This document shows, piece after piece, positions 17,004 to 26,479 of a stretch of DNA of 64,000 nt; the first letter of the stretch is position 1; every line of letters begins with the position of its first letter. The DNA comes from JAVVHH01 sp965276815 (GTDB taxonomy: Bacteria > Pseudomonadota > Alphaproteobacteria > Acetobacterales > Acetobacteraceae). The position numbers and the translations under genes were made by a program. The notes under the pieces are model-generated. The model ran no database searches and was not told the DNA's origin. It worked only from the letters and a program-made list of their open reading frames with translations. The stretch covers positions 248,001 through 312,000 of the forward strand of contig CBDIBE010000009.1 of assembly GCA_965276815.1 (NCBI GenBank), given 5' to 3'.

Positions 17004-18094
17004 CCCGGCGACCGGGTCGGGGCAGTACGGAAAGCGGTGAGCAGGGCGTGGAACGCGGGTTTGGGCTGAAACTCCGCGTCGAACGGGAGCGGGCGCGCCG
17101 GGAGGCGGTCGGGACGGACGTAGTTGGGGCCGGCACTTGGCGTAAGCCAGGTGTAGCGGTCGGATAGGCCCCAGAGGACGACGGCTTTCACCGCGGTTTC
17201 GGCGAGCGCGACTGAGAAAAACTCGCTGTAGAGCGCGGCGATGTCGTGGTCGCGCGTCGCCACGGGGCCACTCAGGAAATCGAGGATGTCGAACTCGGTC
17301 AGCAGGATTTTCAGGCCGCGCCGCGCGATGTCGTTAAGAAAACGACTATATAGGCTCGGATCGAAGCGCGTGCCGTCCAGGCGTAAATGCGATTGCAGAC
17401 CGACGCCGTCGATCGGGGCGTCGCGCTGGATGTGATCGAGCATGCGCAGCATCGCGTCGCGGCGGGACGCCTGGGCGGGCGCGTCCATTTCGAAGCCGGA
17501 ATCGTTGTAGATGAGCAGGGCGTGCGGATCGGCGGCGCGGGCGGCGCGGAACGCGGCCGGAATCCAGCCGGGTCCGAGCTTGCTGGCGAGGATCGAGCGG
17601 CGGAAACCGTTTTCATCGCCGGTGCGGACGTCGATCTCCTCGTTGACGACGTTCCAGGCGTAGACTTGGCCGGCAAAATGCCCGGCGATGCTGGCGATAT
17701 GCCGCTCCACTGCTTCCATGGCAGCCGCGCCGTCGTCCAGGCGGGTAAACCAATCGGGCGTGCGCAGATACCAGAGCAGGTGCGCCCCGGCGAGCAGCAT
17801 CCCATGACCGCGGGCAAAGGCGATGTTCGGGTCCGCCGTTTGCGGGTCTGGGCCGTCCGGAGTGGGCGCGACCCTGGCCCATGAGAGATTTGGGGCGAAC
17901 AGGCTGCACTGGCCGGCGAACAGCGCGCGATAGGCGGGTGGGGCGTCGGCGAAGGCCACGTCACTGTCGGAGCCGAAGCGCAGGCCGGCGCGGGACGCGG
18001 CGTCCTGCAGGCTGGGCAACCCGGTCTCGGCTGTGGCCAAGACCGGAGCGGCCAACGCGACGCGCATCACGGCGCGGCGCGTCAAGTCAGGCAT
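17000..18094 (-). CDS. Glycoside hydrolase family 10 endo-xylanase-like enzyme
   Basis: A 364-residue GH10 protein. The acid/base Glu lies in WNVVNEEID (E152) and the nucleophile in LLTEFDILD (E267); QSHLRL and ALFAGQCSLF are also family-typical. The start TRRAVMRVALAAPVLATA looks like a Tat or Sec export signal with a twin arginine. Embedded in the EPS run and overlapping the upstream glycosyltransferase by 8 bp, it more likely trims or releases this bacterium's own xylose-containing polymer than digests plant xylan; that fits with the UDP-xylose synthase at 52060. Confidence 0.85.
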   Translation of the reverse strand: MPDLTRRAVMRVALAAPVLATAETGLPSLQDAASRAGLRFGSDSDVAFADAPPAYRALFAGQCSLFAPNLSWARVAPTPDGPDPQTADPNIAFARGHGMLLAGAHLLWYLRTPDWFTRLDDGAAAMEAVERHIASIAGHFAGQVYAWNVVNEEIDVRTGDENGFRRSILASKLGPGWIPAAFRAARAADPHALLIYNDSGFEMDAPAQASRRDAMLRMLDHIQRDAPIDGVGLQSHLRLDGTRFDPSLYSRFLNDIARRGLKILLTEFDILDFLSGPVATRDHDIAALYSEFFSVALAETAVKAVVLWGLSDRYTWLTPSAGPNYVRPDRLPARPLPFDAEFQPKPAFHALLTAFRTAPTRSPG

Positions 18095-19190
18095 GCGAGC
18101 CGGTTTGCTCGCGGAGCGGGATGCGGGCAGCGGCGCTCCAGATTTCGACGAGGCGGCCGAGATAGGGCCCGATCTCGAGATTGGCTTTGTGAAACGTCTG
18201 CGCGGCGCGGCCGAGGCGGAGCCGGAGTTGCGGGTCGGTGAGAAGTCGGCGCAAGGCGGCGGCGAGGGCCGCCTTGTCGCCATGCGGGACGAGGAGCCCG
18301 GTCTCGCCGTGCCGGATAATGTCCTCGACCGCGCCGGCCGGGGTTGCCACGACGGCGAGGCCTTGAGCCATCGCCTCAATGATCGACATCGGCAGATTCT
18401 CGTCGCTCGAGGGGAGAACCAGGATGTCGGCCGACGCGAGCAGGGCCTCGACCTGGTTGGGGCCGAGCCAGCCGGGGAGCGACACGCGATCCGCCAGCCC
18501 GAGCCGGGCGATTTGTTGCCGCGCCGCCTCCAATTCACCGTTGCCGGCGATGACGGCGCACCAGCCCTCGAGGTCGCGCGCGCTGGAGAGCGCCTCCAGC
18601 AGCAGCGGGACGCCTTTGCGGCGGCCGACTTCGCCGAGGAACACGATTTTCGCCACGCCCGGCGTGCGGGAAACCGGCAACGGCGGGCGGCGGCTCGCAT
18701 TCGGCAGGACATGGATGCGGTCGGCGATGTCCGGCATGTGGAAGGTCAGGAATTGTTGCCAAAGCCGGCCGAGTACGAGCACGCGATCCGCGCCGCAAAA
18801 CATTCCGACAATCTCGGAACGGCTGAACCGGCCGGTCGCCTCGAAGAATTGCCGGAAGCGCGATCCGTGGAGATGGATGACGTAGGGGATGCCGAGGAGG
18901 CGCGCGACGCGGCATAGCATCACCTTGCGCAGCGTGCTGCCGCTGGAGGAAAGATTGACGTGCAGGAGATCGAGCCGGCCGAACAGGCCGAGCGTGATCA
19001 GGCGGGTGAGCGACCAGGCGAAGTGGAACGGCGCCAAGGCGATGTGGCCGGTGCCGCGGGTCGCAGTGAACGATACTTTGACGGAACGGAGCGGCACTCG
19101 GGCGAGCTCGGCGCGGAGCGCGTCCATGATGCGGTCGATGCCGCCGCGGCCGCCCTCGCCCAACGGAGTTGCGACCAGGATCCGGATCAT
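18087..19190 (-). CDS. Glycosyltransferase family 4 protein
   Basis: A 367-residue GT-B enzyme. It begins MIRILVATPLGEGGRGGIDR, has VIHLHGSRFRQFF near residue 90, and the C-lobe KIVFLGEVGRRKGVPLLLEA plus PSSDENLPMSIIEAMAQG, the GT4 donor-binding E-x7-E type region. The start ATG overlaps the upstream glycosyltransferase stop by 4 bp (ATGA). Probably transfers one sugar of the EPS repeat unit at the cytoplasmic membrane face; donor unknown. Confidence 0.88.
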   Translation of the reverse strand: MIRILVATPLGEGGRGGIDRIMDALRAELARVPLRSVKVSFTATRGTGHIALAPFHFAWSLTRLITLGLFGRLDLLHVNLSSSGSTLRKVMLCRVARLLGIPYVIHLHGSRFRQFFEATGRFSRSEIVGMFCGADRVLVLGRLWQQFLTFHMPDIADRIHVLPNASRRPPLPVSRTPGVAKIVFLGEVGRRKGVPLLLEALSSARDLEGWCAVIAGNGELEAARQQIARLGLADRVSLPGWLGPNQVEALLASADILVLPSSDENLPMSIIEAMAQGLAVVATPAGAVEDIIRHGETGLLVPHGDKAALAAALRRLLTDPQLRLRLGRAAQTFHKANLEIGPYLGRLVEIWSAAARIPLREQTGSHA

Positions 19191-20422
19191 GATTGCGGCA
19201 TGTGCAACGCTGAAGCGTAGACGGGCCGGCGCTTCTGCATCGCGCGGTCGTAAGCGGCGAGCAGCGGCAGCACCGAATGGTCCCAGGCCAATACGTCGCG
19301 CACCCGGGCTTGACCGACCTCTGCCATCCTGGCCATCCGCTCCGGCGCGTCCAGCAGATCGGTGATCGCGGCGGCCAGGGCGGTTTCGCAGTTGGGCTCG
19401 GCGTAAATGCCGGCGTCCGCGGCGGAAATGCGGGTTTCGTGCAGGTCGTAGGCGACGACTGGCAGGCCGAAATACATGTACTCGATGATCTTGTTCATCG
19501 TGCTCTTGTCCGACCAGGCGTTCTTCGGGTCGGGGTCGATGCCCAGCGTGGCGGACGACAGGATGCGGCACAGTTCGTCGTCACTGACCCGGCCGGTGAA
19601 GCCGGCATATTCCATGATGCCCTGCGCTTCGGCGTAGGCCTTGATCGCAGGCTGGTGCGGGCCGCCGCCGACGAACAGCACGTGGAAATCGCGGCGCCCA
19701 TGCTGCTCGCGCAGGTGCTTCACCGCACGGACCATGTGATCGACCCCGTCCTGCTTGCAGATCTCGCCGAGGTAGACGAGCAGGTGCGGCTTGCCGGCGC
19801 GGTAGGCGGGGTCCGGCGCGTAGCGGTGGAAGCGGTTTAGGTCGGGTCCGGAGCGGACGACGATCACGTCGTCGGCGGGTTTACCGCCGCGGGTGACGGC
19901 GATCGCCTTGTGGCTCGCGTTGGTGGTGATGACCACGTCGGCGGCTTGCATGCTCTGACGCTCAAGCCAAAGCAACGCGCGGTATAGCAAGCCGCTGCTG
20001 CGATCGAACTTCACGGCGAACATCTCGGCGCAGAGGTCGTGATGGTCGAAGATGTAACGCCGTCCGAACAGACGCCAGAAGCGGCCGAGGAGCCAGAACG
20101 TGTCGGGCGGGTTGCAGGCATGCAGCACGTCCAAGCCGCGGCCGAACAGCGCGATCCATAGGCTGATCAGCGCCGTAGCGAGGAAGCACCAGGCGAATTC
20201 GAGGGCAAACCCCAGCGCGCCGGCGGCTTCGAAGGGGACCGGGTAACGGTAGATCGCGACGTCCTCGATGATCTCGTGCGTCGCGTCGAAGCCCTTGGCT
20301 TTCGGGCAGATGACGCTCACGCGGTCGCCGTGCCGGGCGAGCGTCGTGGCCTCGAGCCAGACACGGCGGTCGAACGGCACGGGCAGGTTCTCGACGACGA
20401 TGAGGACGCGACGTTGGGTCAT
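19187..20422 (-). CDS. Glycosyltransferase family 4 protein (WbuB-like)
   Basis: A 411-residue GT4 enzyme starting VLIVVENLPVPFDRRVWLEA, a start pattern common to WbuB-type transferases, with HACNPPDTFWLLG and IFDHHDLCAEMF in the N-lobe, LLVYLGEICKQDGVDHMVRA at the lobe junction, and STMNKIIEYMYFGLPVVAYD in the donor site. Overlaps both neighbours by 4 bp, so it is part of one transcriptional unit. Specific linkage unknown. Confidence 0.9.
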   Translation of the reverse strand: MTQRRVLIVVENLPVPFDRRVWLEATTLARHGDRVSVICPKAKGFDATHEIIEDVAIYRYPVPFEAAGALGFALEFAWCFLATALISLWIALFGRGLDVLHACNPPDTFWLLGRFWRLFGRRYIFDHHDLCAEMFAVKFDRSSGLLYRALLWLERQSMQAADVVITTNASHKAIAVTRGGKPADDVIVVRSGPDLNRFHRYAPDPAYRAGKPHLLVYLGEICKQDGVDHMVRAVKHLREQHGRRDFHVLFVGGGPHQPAIKAYAEAQGIMEYAGFTGRVSDDELCRILSSATLGIDPDPKNAWSDKSTMNKIIEYMYFGLPVVAYDLHETRISAADAGIYAEPNCETALAAAITDLLDAPERMARMAEVGQARVRDVLAWDHSVLPLLAAYDRAMQKRRPVYASALHMPQS

Positions 20423-22356
20423 GACAGGATGATCGTGGTGACGAGGCGCTGCTTCGGGTCGAGCGTGCCGGCGCCGATCAGGGTATTGGCCGGGAGCTTC
20501 TCACCGAAGCCCGGCGAGTACCAGCCGAGCGGCGGATCCTGCTCGCCGCGATGGGCGGTCCAGGCGAGCGCGCGCGGCAGGGCCATGGTCGCCTCGCCAG
20601 TTTCCCAGCTTAGGCGGGCGACGGCGCCGTCGAGTTGGAGGGTGATGTCGGGTCCGAGATGGAAGGAAAGCGCCGCTTGATGGGCGGCGGCGGATTCAAC
20701 CCAGTCCTCGACCTGTACGCGGCGCTCTGTCGCGTCGAGCTCGACCCGGCGGTGATGCGTGGCCGGGTTTGGCAACCGGGCGTAGCCGTCGTGATGGGCT
20801 TCCCAGGATTGGACCGAGGCGCCGACATTTGCGCGGTCGAGCTCGGTGTGCGACCGGGTCAGCCAGAGGAACGGCCCGGCGGGATCGGCCTGATCGAGGC
20901 CATCGAGGCACAATGTGTTGTGGCCGAGGGTGCCCTTGAACAGGGCACGCCATTCGGGTTCGCCGTGATAACAATAGGTGCCGGGGTCGGCGAGGATCTC
21001 GGTGGCACCGGAGCGCAGCTCGATCGAGAGGGCGTCGGCGTGGCCGTGGGCGGCGATGGACAGGAAACCGTGCGGGCCGGCGTCACAGCGAAGCCAGATG
21101 TCACCAGCGCGCAGGAGCGTCATGCCAACGTCAGGGAATTCGGACGGGCGGGGCGGGTTGCGCTCGTTTGGGTTGGGATAGAGGTGCGCGGCGACGGCGC
21201 CGAGGACGGTGCCGCCGGGTCGTGGCCACCATGGGGCGGCGCCGAACCGGGCGCGGGCGACGTCTAGGATGATCGCGGTGTGGCTGGAGTGCGGGGCGTC
21301 GAGCAGCAGGCCGCGGCCGTCATCGCCATCGCCGAACCGGGGGGGCTGGCCGGAGGCATCGAGGCTGGCGGCGAGCGCGTCGGCCATGGCGAGCAGGATC
21401 GCGTCGAGGGCGGGCGGCAAGTCTTGCCCGGCCATGCGCGCGGCAAGCGCCGCGCCGGCCAGCAGCTCAAAGACGAACAGGTGGTAGTCGCTGGCTTGCT
21501 CGCGGTTGAAGCCGTCGGGATGGGTTTGCGCCGCGGCTTGCTCGACGAGGTGGGCGCGTGACCAGCTCGCCCAATCGGCGGATTCCTGGAACCAGGGGAA
21601 GGCCGTGGCGGCGGAGGCAAGGCCGGCGAGTTCGGCGTTGAAGTGGTTGTTGGCCGAGGAGCCGCGGCTGTGGAAGCTGCGGACGTAGAGCTGGTGGTGG
21701 TAAAGCTGGCCGGCAAAGACGTCGTTGCCGTCGAAGAGGGACGGCATGCCGGGCCAGTCGGCGAGCAGGGCGCGGATCCAGGTCCAGGACAGGAGGCGCA
21801 GGCCGGCTTCGATGCCGCTGGTCCAGTGCACGCCGGTGAGGAACGGGTTGCTCTCCCACCAGGAGACCAGGTGCTGCGCGGCGCGCTCGGCGTAGGCGTC
21901 GTTTCCGGTCAACCACCAGGCACAGGCAAGCAAGGTCGTCGCCTGATGCCGGGACAGCTCCCAAACGAACTTGATGTTGCCGACCTTGGCTTCGTCGCGG
22001 AAGGGCACGGCGAAGGCATAGTCATGCGCGGGGGCCGAGCGGCCAGTGAGCGGGTCGCGAAACCAGTCCGGCGCCGGTTCGATTGGGGCGCGATCGAGGT
22101 GGAACACCGGCCAGGCGCCGTCGAGGAGGCGATCGGCCGCCGCAATGACCGCATGCGCGCCCGGCGTTCCCTGTGGCGCGTCGGCGCGGCGGAGGGCGAC
22201 GGCGGCGGCGCGCGGGCCGGGCAGCAAGGTGGCCAGGCCGGGCGGACGGCGCGCCGGGTTCGCCCAATAATGCTGGCGCGCGGTCATCTGCACGCGCGCC
22301 GACACCTCGGCGGCGGACATGCGCCGCAGGCGCCGCAGGTACCAGCCGAGCTTCAT
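20419..22356 (-). CDS. Heparinase II/III family polysaccharide lyase-like protein
   Basis: A 645-residue protein. The N-terminal alpha-toroid contains WTSGIEAGLRLLSWTWI (about 168-185) and SSANNHFNAELAGLASA (about 230), and the C-terminal beta-sheet part has AHGHADALSIELRSGATEIL and PGTYCYHGEPEWR, the His/Tyr region of heparinase II/III and alginate-lyase relatives. These cleave uronate-containing chains by elimination. No obvious signal peptide is visible. In this locus, next to a GDP-mannose dehydrogenase that makes a uronate donor, it may edit or clear the nascent polymer. Confidence 0.85.
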   Translation of the reverse strand: MKLGWYLRRLRRMSAAEVSARVQMTARQHYWANPARRPPGLATLLPGPRAAAVALRRADAPQGTPGAHAVIAAADRLLDGAWPVFHLDRAPIEPAPDWFRDPLTGRSAPAHDYAFAVPFRDEAKVGNIKFVWELSRHQATTLLACAWWLTGNDAYAERAAQHLVSWWESNPFLTGVHWTSGIEAGLRLLSWTWIRALLADWPGMPSLFDGNDVFAGQLYHHQLYVRSFHSRGSSANNHFNAELAGLASAATAFPWFQESADWASWSRAHLVEQAAAQTHPDGFNREQASDYHLFVFELLAGAALAARMAGQDLPPALDAILLAMADALAASLDASGQPPRFGDGDDGRGLLLDAPHSSHTAIILDVARARFGAAPWWPRPGGTVLGAVAAHLYPNPNERNPPRPSEFPDVGMTLLRAGDIWLRCDAGPHGFLSIAAHGHADALSIELRSGATEILADPGTYCYHGEPEWRALFKGTLGHNTLCLDGLDQADPAGPFLWLTRSHTELDRANVGASVQSWEAHHDGYARLPNPATHHRRVELDATERRVQVEDWVESAAAHQAALSFHLGPDITLQLDGAVARLSWETGEATMALPRALAWTAHRGEQDPPLGWYSPGFGEKLPANTLIGAGTLDPKQRLVTTIILS

Positions 22357-23870
22357 TCGATTTCCAGCGTTGCCGGGCCGGCGCCGCGGCTCCGGACGGG
22401 CAAGGCGGCCAGGACCGGCAGGCCGAGCAGGCGTTCGATCGTATCCTCCGAGATGATGGTCTTGTTGGTCAGGATGCCAATCACGACCACGCTCGCGGCG
22501 AGCAGCAGCCCGAGCAGCACCCCGGCGGCGCCGAAAATGAGCTTCTTCGGCTTGGCGGGCCTCTCCGAGGCGATGGCGTTGGCGACCTGGACGACGCTGA
22601 CCTGCTTGGCGAGCTCGGTCTGCTCCTGCGTGCGGGCGAGCTGGTATTCCGACTGCAGCGATTTCAGGTTGTCGGTCAGCACGTCGATGCGCAGCACGGT
22701 GGTCCGGAGCGCGAGGTCGGCCTGCTCGATACGCTGCAATTCCTGGCCGAGGCTGGCGATCAGGCCCCGGGCGCGCTCGATCTCGCCTGGCAGCGGCACC
22801 AGCTCGGCCTGGTTGAGGATGATCTCCTGGTCGATCTGCTGGCCGACTGGGGACGGGGCGCTCGACGAATTGGTCGTGTGGGTGCCGGTGGCGCCGATCG
22901 TGTGGCGCAAGGTGTCAATCTGGGCGCGGACCCGCTGCAGGTCCGGATTGCTGTCGCCGTAGCGGGCGGCCAAGCCGGCCTCGGTCTGGCGCAGATCGGT
23001 CATCGTCTCGCGGGCGTGGACGGCTTCGTCGCTCTTTTCCGTGGAAGTCGATCGGGAGTTATTCGGGATGCTTGGCCGGGTCTTGGTCAGGTAGGCGAGC
23101 CGGGTCCGCAGCGTGGCTTGCCGGTTGATCACGTCGTGCAGGTGGGAGTCGGCGTCGACCCGCTGGGTGATCAGCGCGTTGCGCTGGGCGACGATGTCAT
23201 AGATGTCGTTGTCGAGCTTGATCTTCGAGCGTTGCGCCTCGAGTTGATTGATCTCGTCTAAGGTTTTCTTAATAGAATCTTGGTAACCCTCGGCACGGCT
23301 GCCGGCGAACACTTGCGTGTGTTTGGCCAAGTAGACCTTGATGAGTGTGTCGAGGACGTCTTGTGCTTTTAGCGGGTCCCGGGCCTCGAAGGAGACGGAG
23401 ATGACGTTGGACATCTTCACCGGGTCGGCGGACATGTCGCGGCCGAACTGCTCGACGGCGGCGTCCATGACCGAGCCGGAAGCGGGCGGACCGTCGACAA
23501 GGTTGGGATAGAGGTTCCGCACGCCGATGGCGTTGATCGTGCCCTCGGCGACCGCCCGGCTCGTCAGCAGGGCGATCTCGGAATTGATGCCTTCCTGCTT
23601 GGTCGAGGTCGGCGCCGACATGGCGTTTTCGCCGTCTGCGGGCGCGAGGTATTCGCGGCCGGTCTTGACCATCAATTCGGCCTCGGCGCGATAGATTTTT
23701 GGTAGGACGAAGATCGCCAGGGTCAAGGCGATCAGCGGCGGCAGGAGCAGCATGGCCAGCACGTACCAGCGCTGCTTGAAGCCGATGGCCAGCATCTCGC
23801 GCAGGCCGATCGGCTCGTTTTCGCGCCGCGCCGACCGCCTGCCGTCGTCCTTCAATGCGCCCGGGATCAT
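22353..23870 (-). CDS. Wzz/GumC/ExoP-like chain-length and export protein
   Basis: A 505-residue polysaccharide co-polymerase. A first membrane helix follows residue 35 (WYVLAMLLLPPLIALTLAIF), then a periplasmic region with IYRAEAELMVKTGREYL, QEGINSEIALLTSRAVAEG and a long coiled-coil part (about 200-420), and a second helix (AAGVLLGLLLAASVVVIGIL) near residue 460. It lacks a fused kinase; the ATPase is the separate downstream gene, overlapping by 4 bp. Expected to govern EPS chain length and span the periplasm to an outer-membrane exporter, which is not in the window. Confidence 0.87.
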   Translation of the reverse strand: MIPGALKDDGRRSARRENEPIGLREMLAIGFKQRWYVLAMLLLPPLIALTLAIFVLPKIYRAEAELMVKTGREYLAPADGENAMSAPTSTKQEGINSEIALLTSRAVAEGTINAIGVRNLYPNLVDGPPASGSVMDAAVEQFGRDMSADPVKMSNVISVSFEARDPLKAQDVLDTLIKVYLAKHTQVFAGSRAEGYQDSIKKTLDEINQLEAQRSKIKLDNDIYDIVAQRNALITQRVDADSHLHDVINRQATLRTRLAYLTKTRPSIPNNSRSTSTEKSDEAVHARETMTDLRQTEAGLAARYGDSNPDLQRVRAQIDTLRHTIGATGTHTTNSSSAPSPVGQQIDQEIILNQAELVPLPGEIERARGLIASLGQELQRIEQADLALRTTVLRIDVLTDNLKSLQSEYQLARTQEQTELAKQVSVVQVANAIASERPAKPKKLIFGAAGVLLGLLLAASVVVIGILTNKTIISEDTIERLLGLPVLAALPVRSRGAGPATLEIE

Positions 23871-24511
23871 AGCAGTCGCCCAATCATGTTCGGGATGCGT
23901 GCGCGGCGCTTGTTGAGCACGGCGCCCAGCACGGGGCTGCCGAGCTGGCCGAGGATCTCCTTCGCCCGCTCGACCTGCGCGACGGGCGTGTGCTCGGCCT
24001 CGATCACCAGGATCGTGCCGTCCGCCGCCGGGGCCAGGACGAGGGTCTGCTGGCCAGCAAGGACGGGCGGGCAGTCGACGACGACGAGCGCGTATTGGCT
24101 GCGCAGCGTCGTGTAGAGGCCGCGCACGCTCTCCGGCCGGGAGACGGGCTGGCTGGCCGTGCTGAGCTTGCCAGTGGCGACCGGCACGCTGCCGAGGCGG
24201 CTGATGTTCAGGATCGGCATCTCGCCGCGGTCGAAATACTCGATCAGCCCGGGCCGGGCCGCGACGCCGGCGCCGAGCGGGCGCGGCTCGGCCCGGTGCG
24301 CGTCAACCAGCGCGACCTGGCACCAGCCCGCGGCGGCGGCAGCGGCGGCGATGTCGCGCGCGACCGTCGTCGCCCCCTCCCGCGGATTGGCTGAGGTGAC
24401 GTGCACGACGATCGAGCGCAACTCGTCGATCATCAGGAACAGCATGGAGAGCAGCGGCGCAAGTTCGGGCCGCACGACGTCCGGCCGGTGAGGAAACGTC
24501 GTTGCGTTCAT
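23867..24511 (-). CDS. CpsD/CapB-like ATPase with altered P-loop
   Basis: A 214-residue BY-kinase/MinD-like ATPase partner of the Wzz protein. Residues 41-49 read ANPREGATT where active kinases have PGEGKST, so the P-loop lysine is replaced by alanine. The Walker A' (VALVDAHRAEP) and Walker B (LVVVDCPPVL) segments remain. There is no C-terminal tyrosine cluster. Start at 24511 was chosen because the homology begins there. Likely a regulatory or weakly active variant rather than a self-phosphorylating kinase, a variation known from some GumC/ExoP-type systems. Confidence 0.75.
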   Translation of the reverse strand: MNATTFPHRPDVVRPELAPLLSMLFLMIDELRSIVVHVTSANPREGATTVARDIAAAAAAAGWCQVALVDAHRAEPRPLGAGVAARPGLIEYFDRGEMPILNISRLGSVPVATGKLSTASQPVSRPESVRGLYTTLRSQYALVVVDCPPVLAGQQTLVLAPAADGTILVIEAEHTPVAQVERAKEILGQLGSPVLGAVLNKRRARIPNMIGRLL

Positions 24512-24530
24512 CTGACATCCCTTGTGGCTG

Positions 24531-25850
24531 TCACCAGCAGATCCCTTGATAGTGCTCGTGCCCGGCAAGCGGGTTGGCGCCGGAGGCCGCATCGAAGATC
24601 CGGTGGTCCGGGCGCAGGTAGCGGCCGAGATCGGCAAATGCCGGGCTGTTATGGCCGACGATCACGGTCTGCGCGTGATCCATGGCCTCCTCGAGGGAGC
24701 TCACCAGCAGGCCGCCGACATGCGGCAGCGCGGTAAGGATAAATTGACGATTGCGGCCCATGATGTCGGCGTAGGCGAAGCTCGGGTCGAAGATGCGCAG
24801 ATCGAAACCCTTGCCGATCAGCCGCTCGGCGAGCTCGACCAAGGCGCTGTCGCGCAAATCGTCCGTGTCGGGCTTGAAGGTCAGGCCGAGGAGTGCGACC
24901 CGGCGCTGGCCGAAGCCGGTGACGATATCGACGCCGCGGCCGACATGCGCCGCGTTCGAGGGCAGCAGGGAAGCGAGCACCTGCGCCTGCACGCCGACGT
25001 TATGGGCGTAGGCGCTGAGCGCCTTGACATCCTTGGGCAAGCAGGAGCCGCCGAAGGCGAAGCCAGGGCGCATGTAGGCGCGGGACACGTTCAGCTTGGT
25101 GTCCGAGCAGAGGATCTCCATCACCTTGCGGCCATCGATGCCGGAGGCCTTGCTGACGGCGCCGATCTCGTTGGCAAACGCGATCTTGAGCGCGTGCCAA
25201 GCATTGTTGGTGAACTTGATGGCTTCGGCGGTGCGGAAGTCGCATTCGAAGATCTGGCCGCCATTGCCCTCGTTGAGGCCGCGCAGCAGGGCGAAGGTGG
25301 CGGGGTCGCTGGCGCCGAGGATCACGGTGGCGGGGCGGTTGAAATCATCGACCCCCTGCCCTTCGCGAAGGAATTCCGGCATGTAACCGAGGCCGAAATC
25401 CTGGCCGGCGCGCAGGCCAGAGGCGCGTTCGATGACCGCAAGGACGACGGTGTCCATGGTGCCGGGCAGCACGGTGGAGCGCACGACGACGGTGCGGCGG
25501 CGCCCGTCCTTCGCGGCGGCGAGCTTGCGGCCAAGGTCTTCGGAGATGCCAACGACGTAGCTGAGGTCGAGCTTGTTGTTCGGCAGGCCGGGCGTGCCGA
25601 CACAGACGAACATCAGCTCGCTGGCGGCGAAGGCGTCTTCGGCGTTGGTGGTGGCGCGCAGGGCCTCGCGCTCGACGGCGGCGCCGATGAGCTCGTTCAG
25701 CCCCGGCTCGTGCACCGGCGAGCGGCCGGCGTTGATGGTCTCGACCTTGGCCGGGTTGACGTCGACCGCGATAATGCGATGGCCAGCGCCGGCCATGCAG
25801 CCTGTCACGACTGCGCCGACGTAACCGATCCCGTAAACAGCAATATCCAT
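24531..25850 (-). CDS. algD: GDP-mannose 6-dehydrogenase (AlgD-type)
   Basis: A 439-residue nucleotide-sugar dehydrogenase that would oxidise GDP-mannose twice to GDP-mannuronate using NAD+. The N-terminal NAD fold IAVYGIGYVGAVVTGCMA (residues 3-20), the NNAWHALKIAFANEIG helix (215-230) and FAFGGSCLPKDVKAL (catalytic Cys270) are much closer to AlgD than to UDP-glucose dehydrogenases, which have a different helix. Start ATG at 25850 gives a normal N-terminus. A UDP-sugar dehydrogenase is possible but less likely. The next gene upstream is the 3' half of the broken sugar transferase. Confidence 0.82.
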   Translation of the reverse strand: MDIAVYGIGYVGAVVTGCMAGAGHRIIAVDVNPAKVETINAGRSPVHEPGLNELIGAAVEREALRATTNAEDAFAASELMFVCVGTPGLPNNKLDLSYVVGISEDLGRKLAAAKDGRRRTVVVRSTVLPGTMDTVVLAVIERASGLRAGQDFGLGYMPEFLREGQGVDDFNRPATVILGASDPATFALLRGLNEGNGGQIFECDFRTAEAIKFTNNAWHALKIAFANEIGAVSKASGIDGRKVMEILCSDTKLNVSRAYMRPGFAFGGSCLPKDVKALSAYAHNVGVQAQVLASLLPSNAAHVGRGVDIVTGFGQRRVALLGLTFKPDTDDLRDSALVELAERLIGKGFDLRIFDPSFAYADIMGRNRQFILTALPHVGGLLVSSLEEAMDHAQTVIVGHNSPAFADLGRYLRPDHRIFDAASGANPLAGHEHYQGICW

Positions 25851-26038
25851 GAAACCCCATCCGATGTGCTTGGGCTGCGGAGCGCCCAGGCCTGTCGCCA
25901 GTCGATGCATTCGAGATGGCGCGAAGCGGGCCTTGGGCACGGGCTTATCGCAGATCGCCCCTCTGGTGGCTACGTCGCAACCAACTGTTCTTGCGCAATT
26001 ACTGGTGGATCACGGCCATATCCGGCTCCGCTTTTGCC

Positions 26039-26469
26039 TCAGAACGCGTTCGACCTCTGGAACAAAACCTTCACCGGCGTGATCAACAGGATCCGCAGGT
26101 CGAAAAACAAGGACCAGTTGTCGATGTAGTAGATGTCGTGCTCGACCCGCTTGCGGACCTGCTCGGCCGTTTCGGTGGCGCCGCGGTAGCCGTTGATCTG
26201 CGCCCAGCCGGTGATGCCGGGCTTGACGCGGTGACGGTGCGGATAGGAACCGATGATCTCTTCGCCCGACCGGTCTTCGGTGCGCATTACCACGGGATGC
26301 GGCCGGGGACCGACCAGCGACATGGTGCCGTTCAGCACGTTGAAGAGTTGCGGCAGCTCGTCGAGGCTGGTTTGGCGCAGGAACGCGCCGATACGGGTGA
26401 TCCGCTTGTCGTAGCGCTTGGTCTGGGCGTCGCCCGCGGCGGCCCGGTCGCCTTGCCAATACATGGTGC
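26039..26469 (-). pseudogene. 3' half of disrupted polyprenyl-phosphate sugar transferase
   Basis: This segment encodes the C-terminal 143 residues of a bacterial sugar transferase (PF02397): after the junction the frame reads RTMYWQGDRAAAG, then LRQTSLDELPQLFNVLNGTM (the DELPQL motif), SLVGPRPHPV and KPGITGWAQINGYRG. The matching N-terminal half lies 23 kb away at 49789-50848. The open frame continues upstream into element DNA to 26710, but that part is unrelated sequence. An internal ATG (RTM) could give a short product lacking the membrane anchor, probably inactive. Confidence 0.92.
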
Positions 26470-26479
26470 GGAACTTGAA
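26470..26479. repeat. Left attachment-site core (GGAACTTGAA)
   Basis: The 10-bp core GGAACTTGAA is repeated at 49789-49798. On the minus strand it reads TTCAAGTTCC and encodes F-K-F of the sugar transferase. Gene sequence lies on the left of this copy and element DNA on the right. The identity stops exactly at both ends, as expected for a site-specific recombination core. Confidence 0.85.

Noticed and set aside
18095..18712. N-terminal extension of the GH10 gene up to 18712
   Set aside because: That part is an out-of-frame reading of the neighbouring glycosyltransferase; the export signal begins at 18094.
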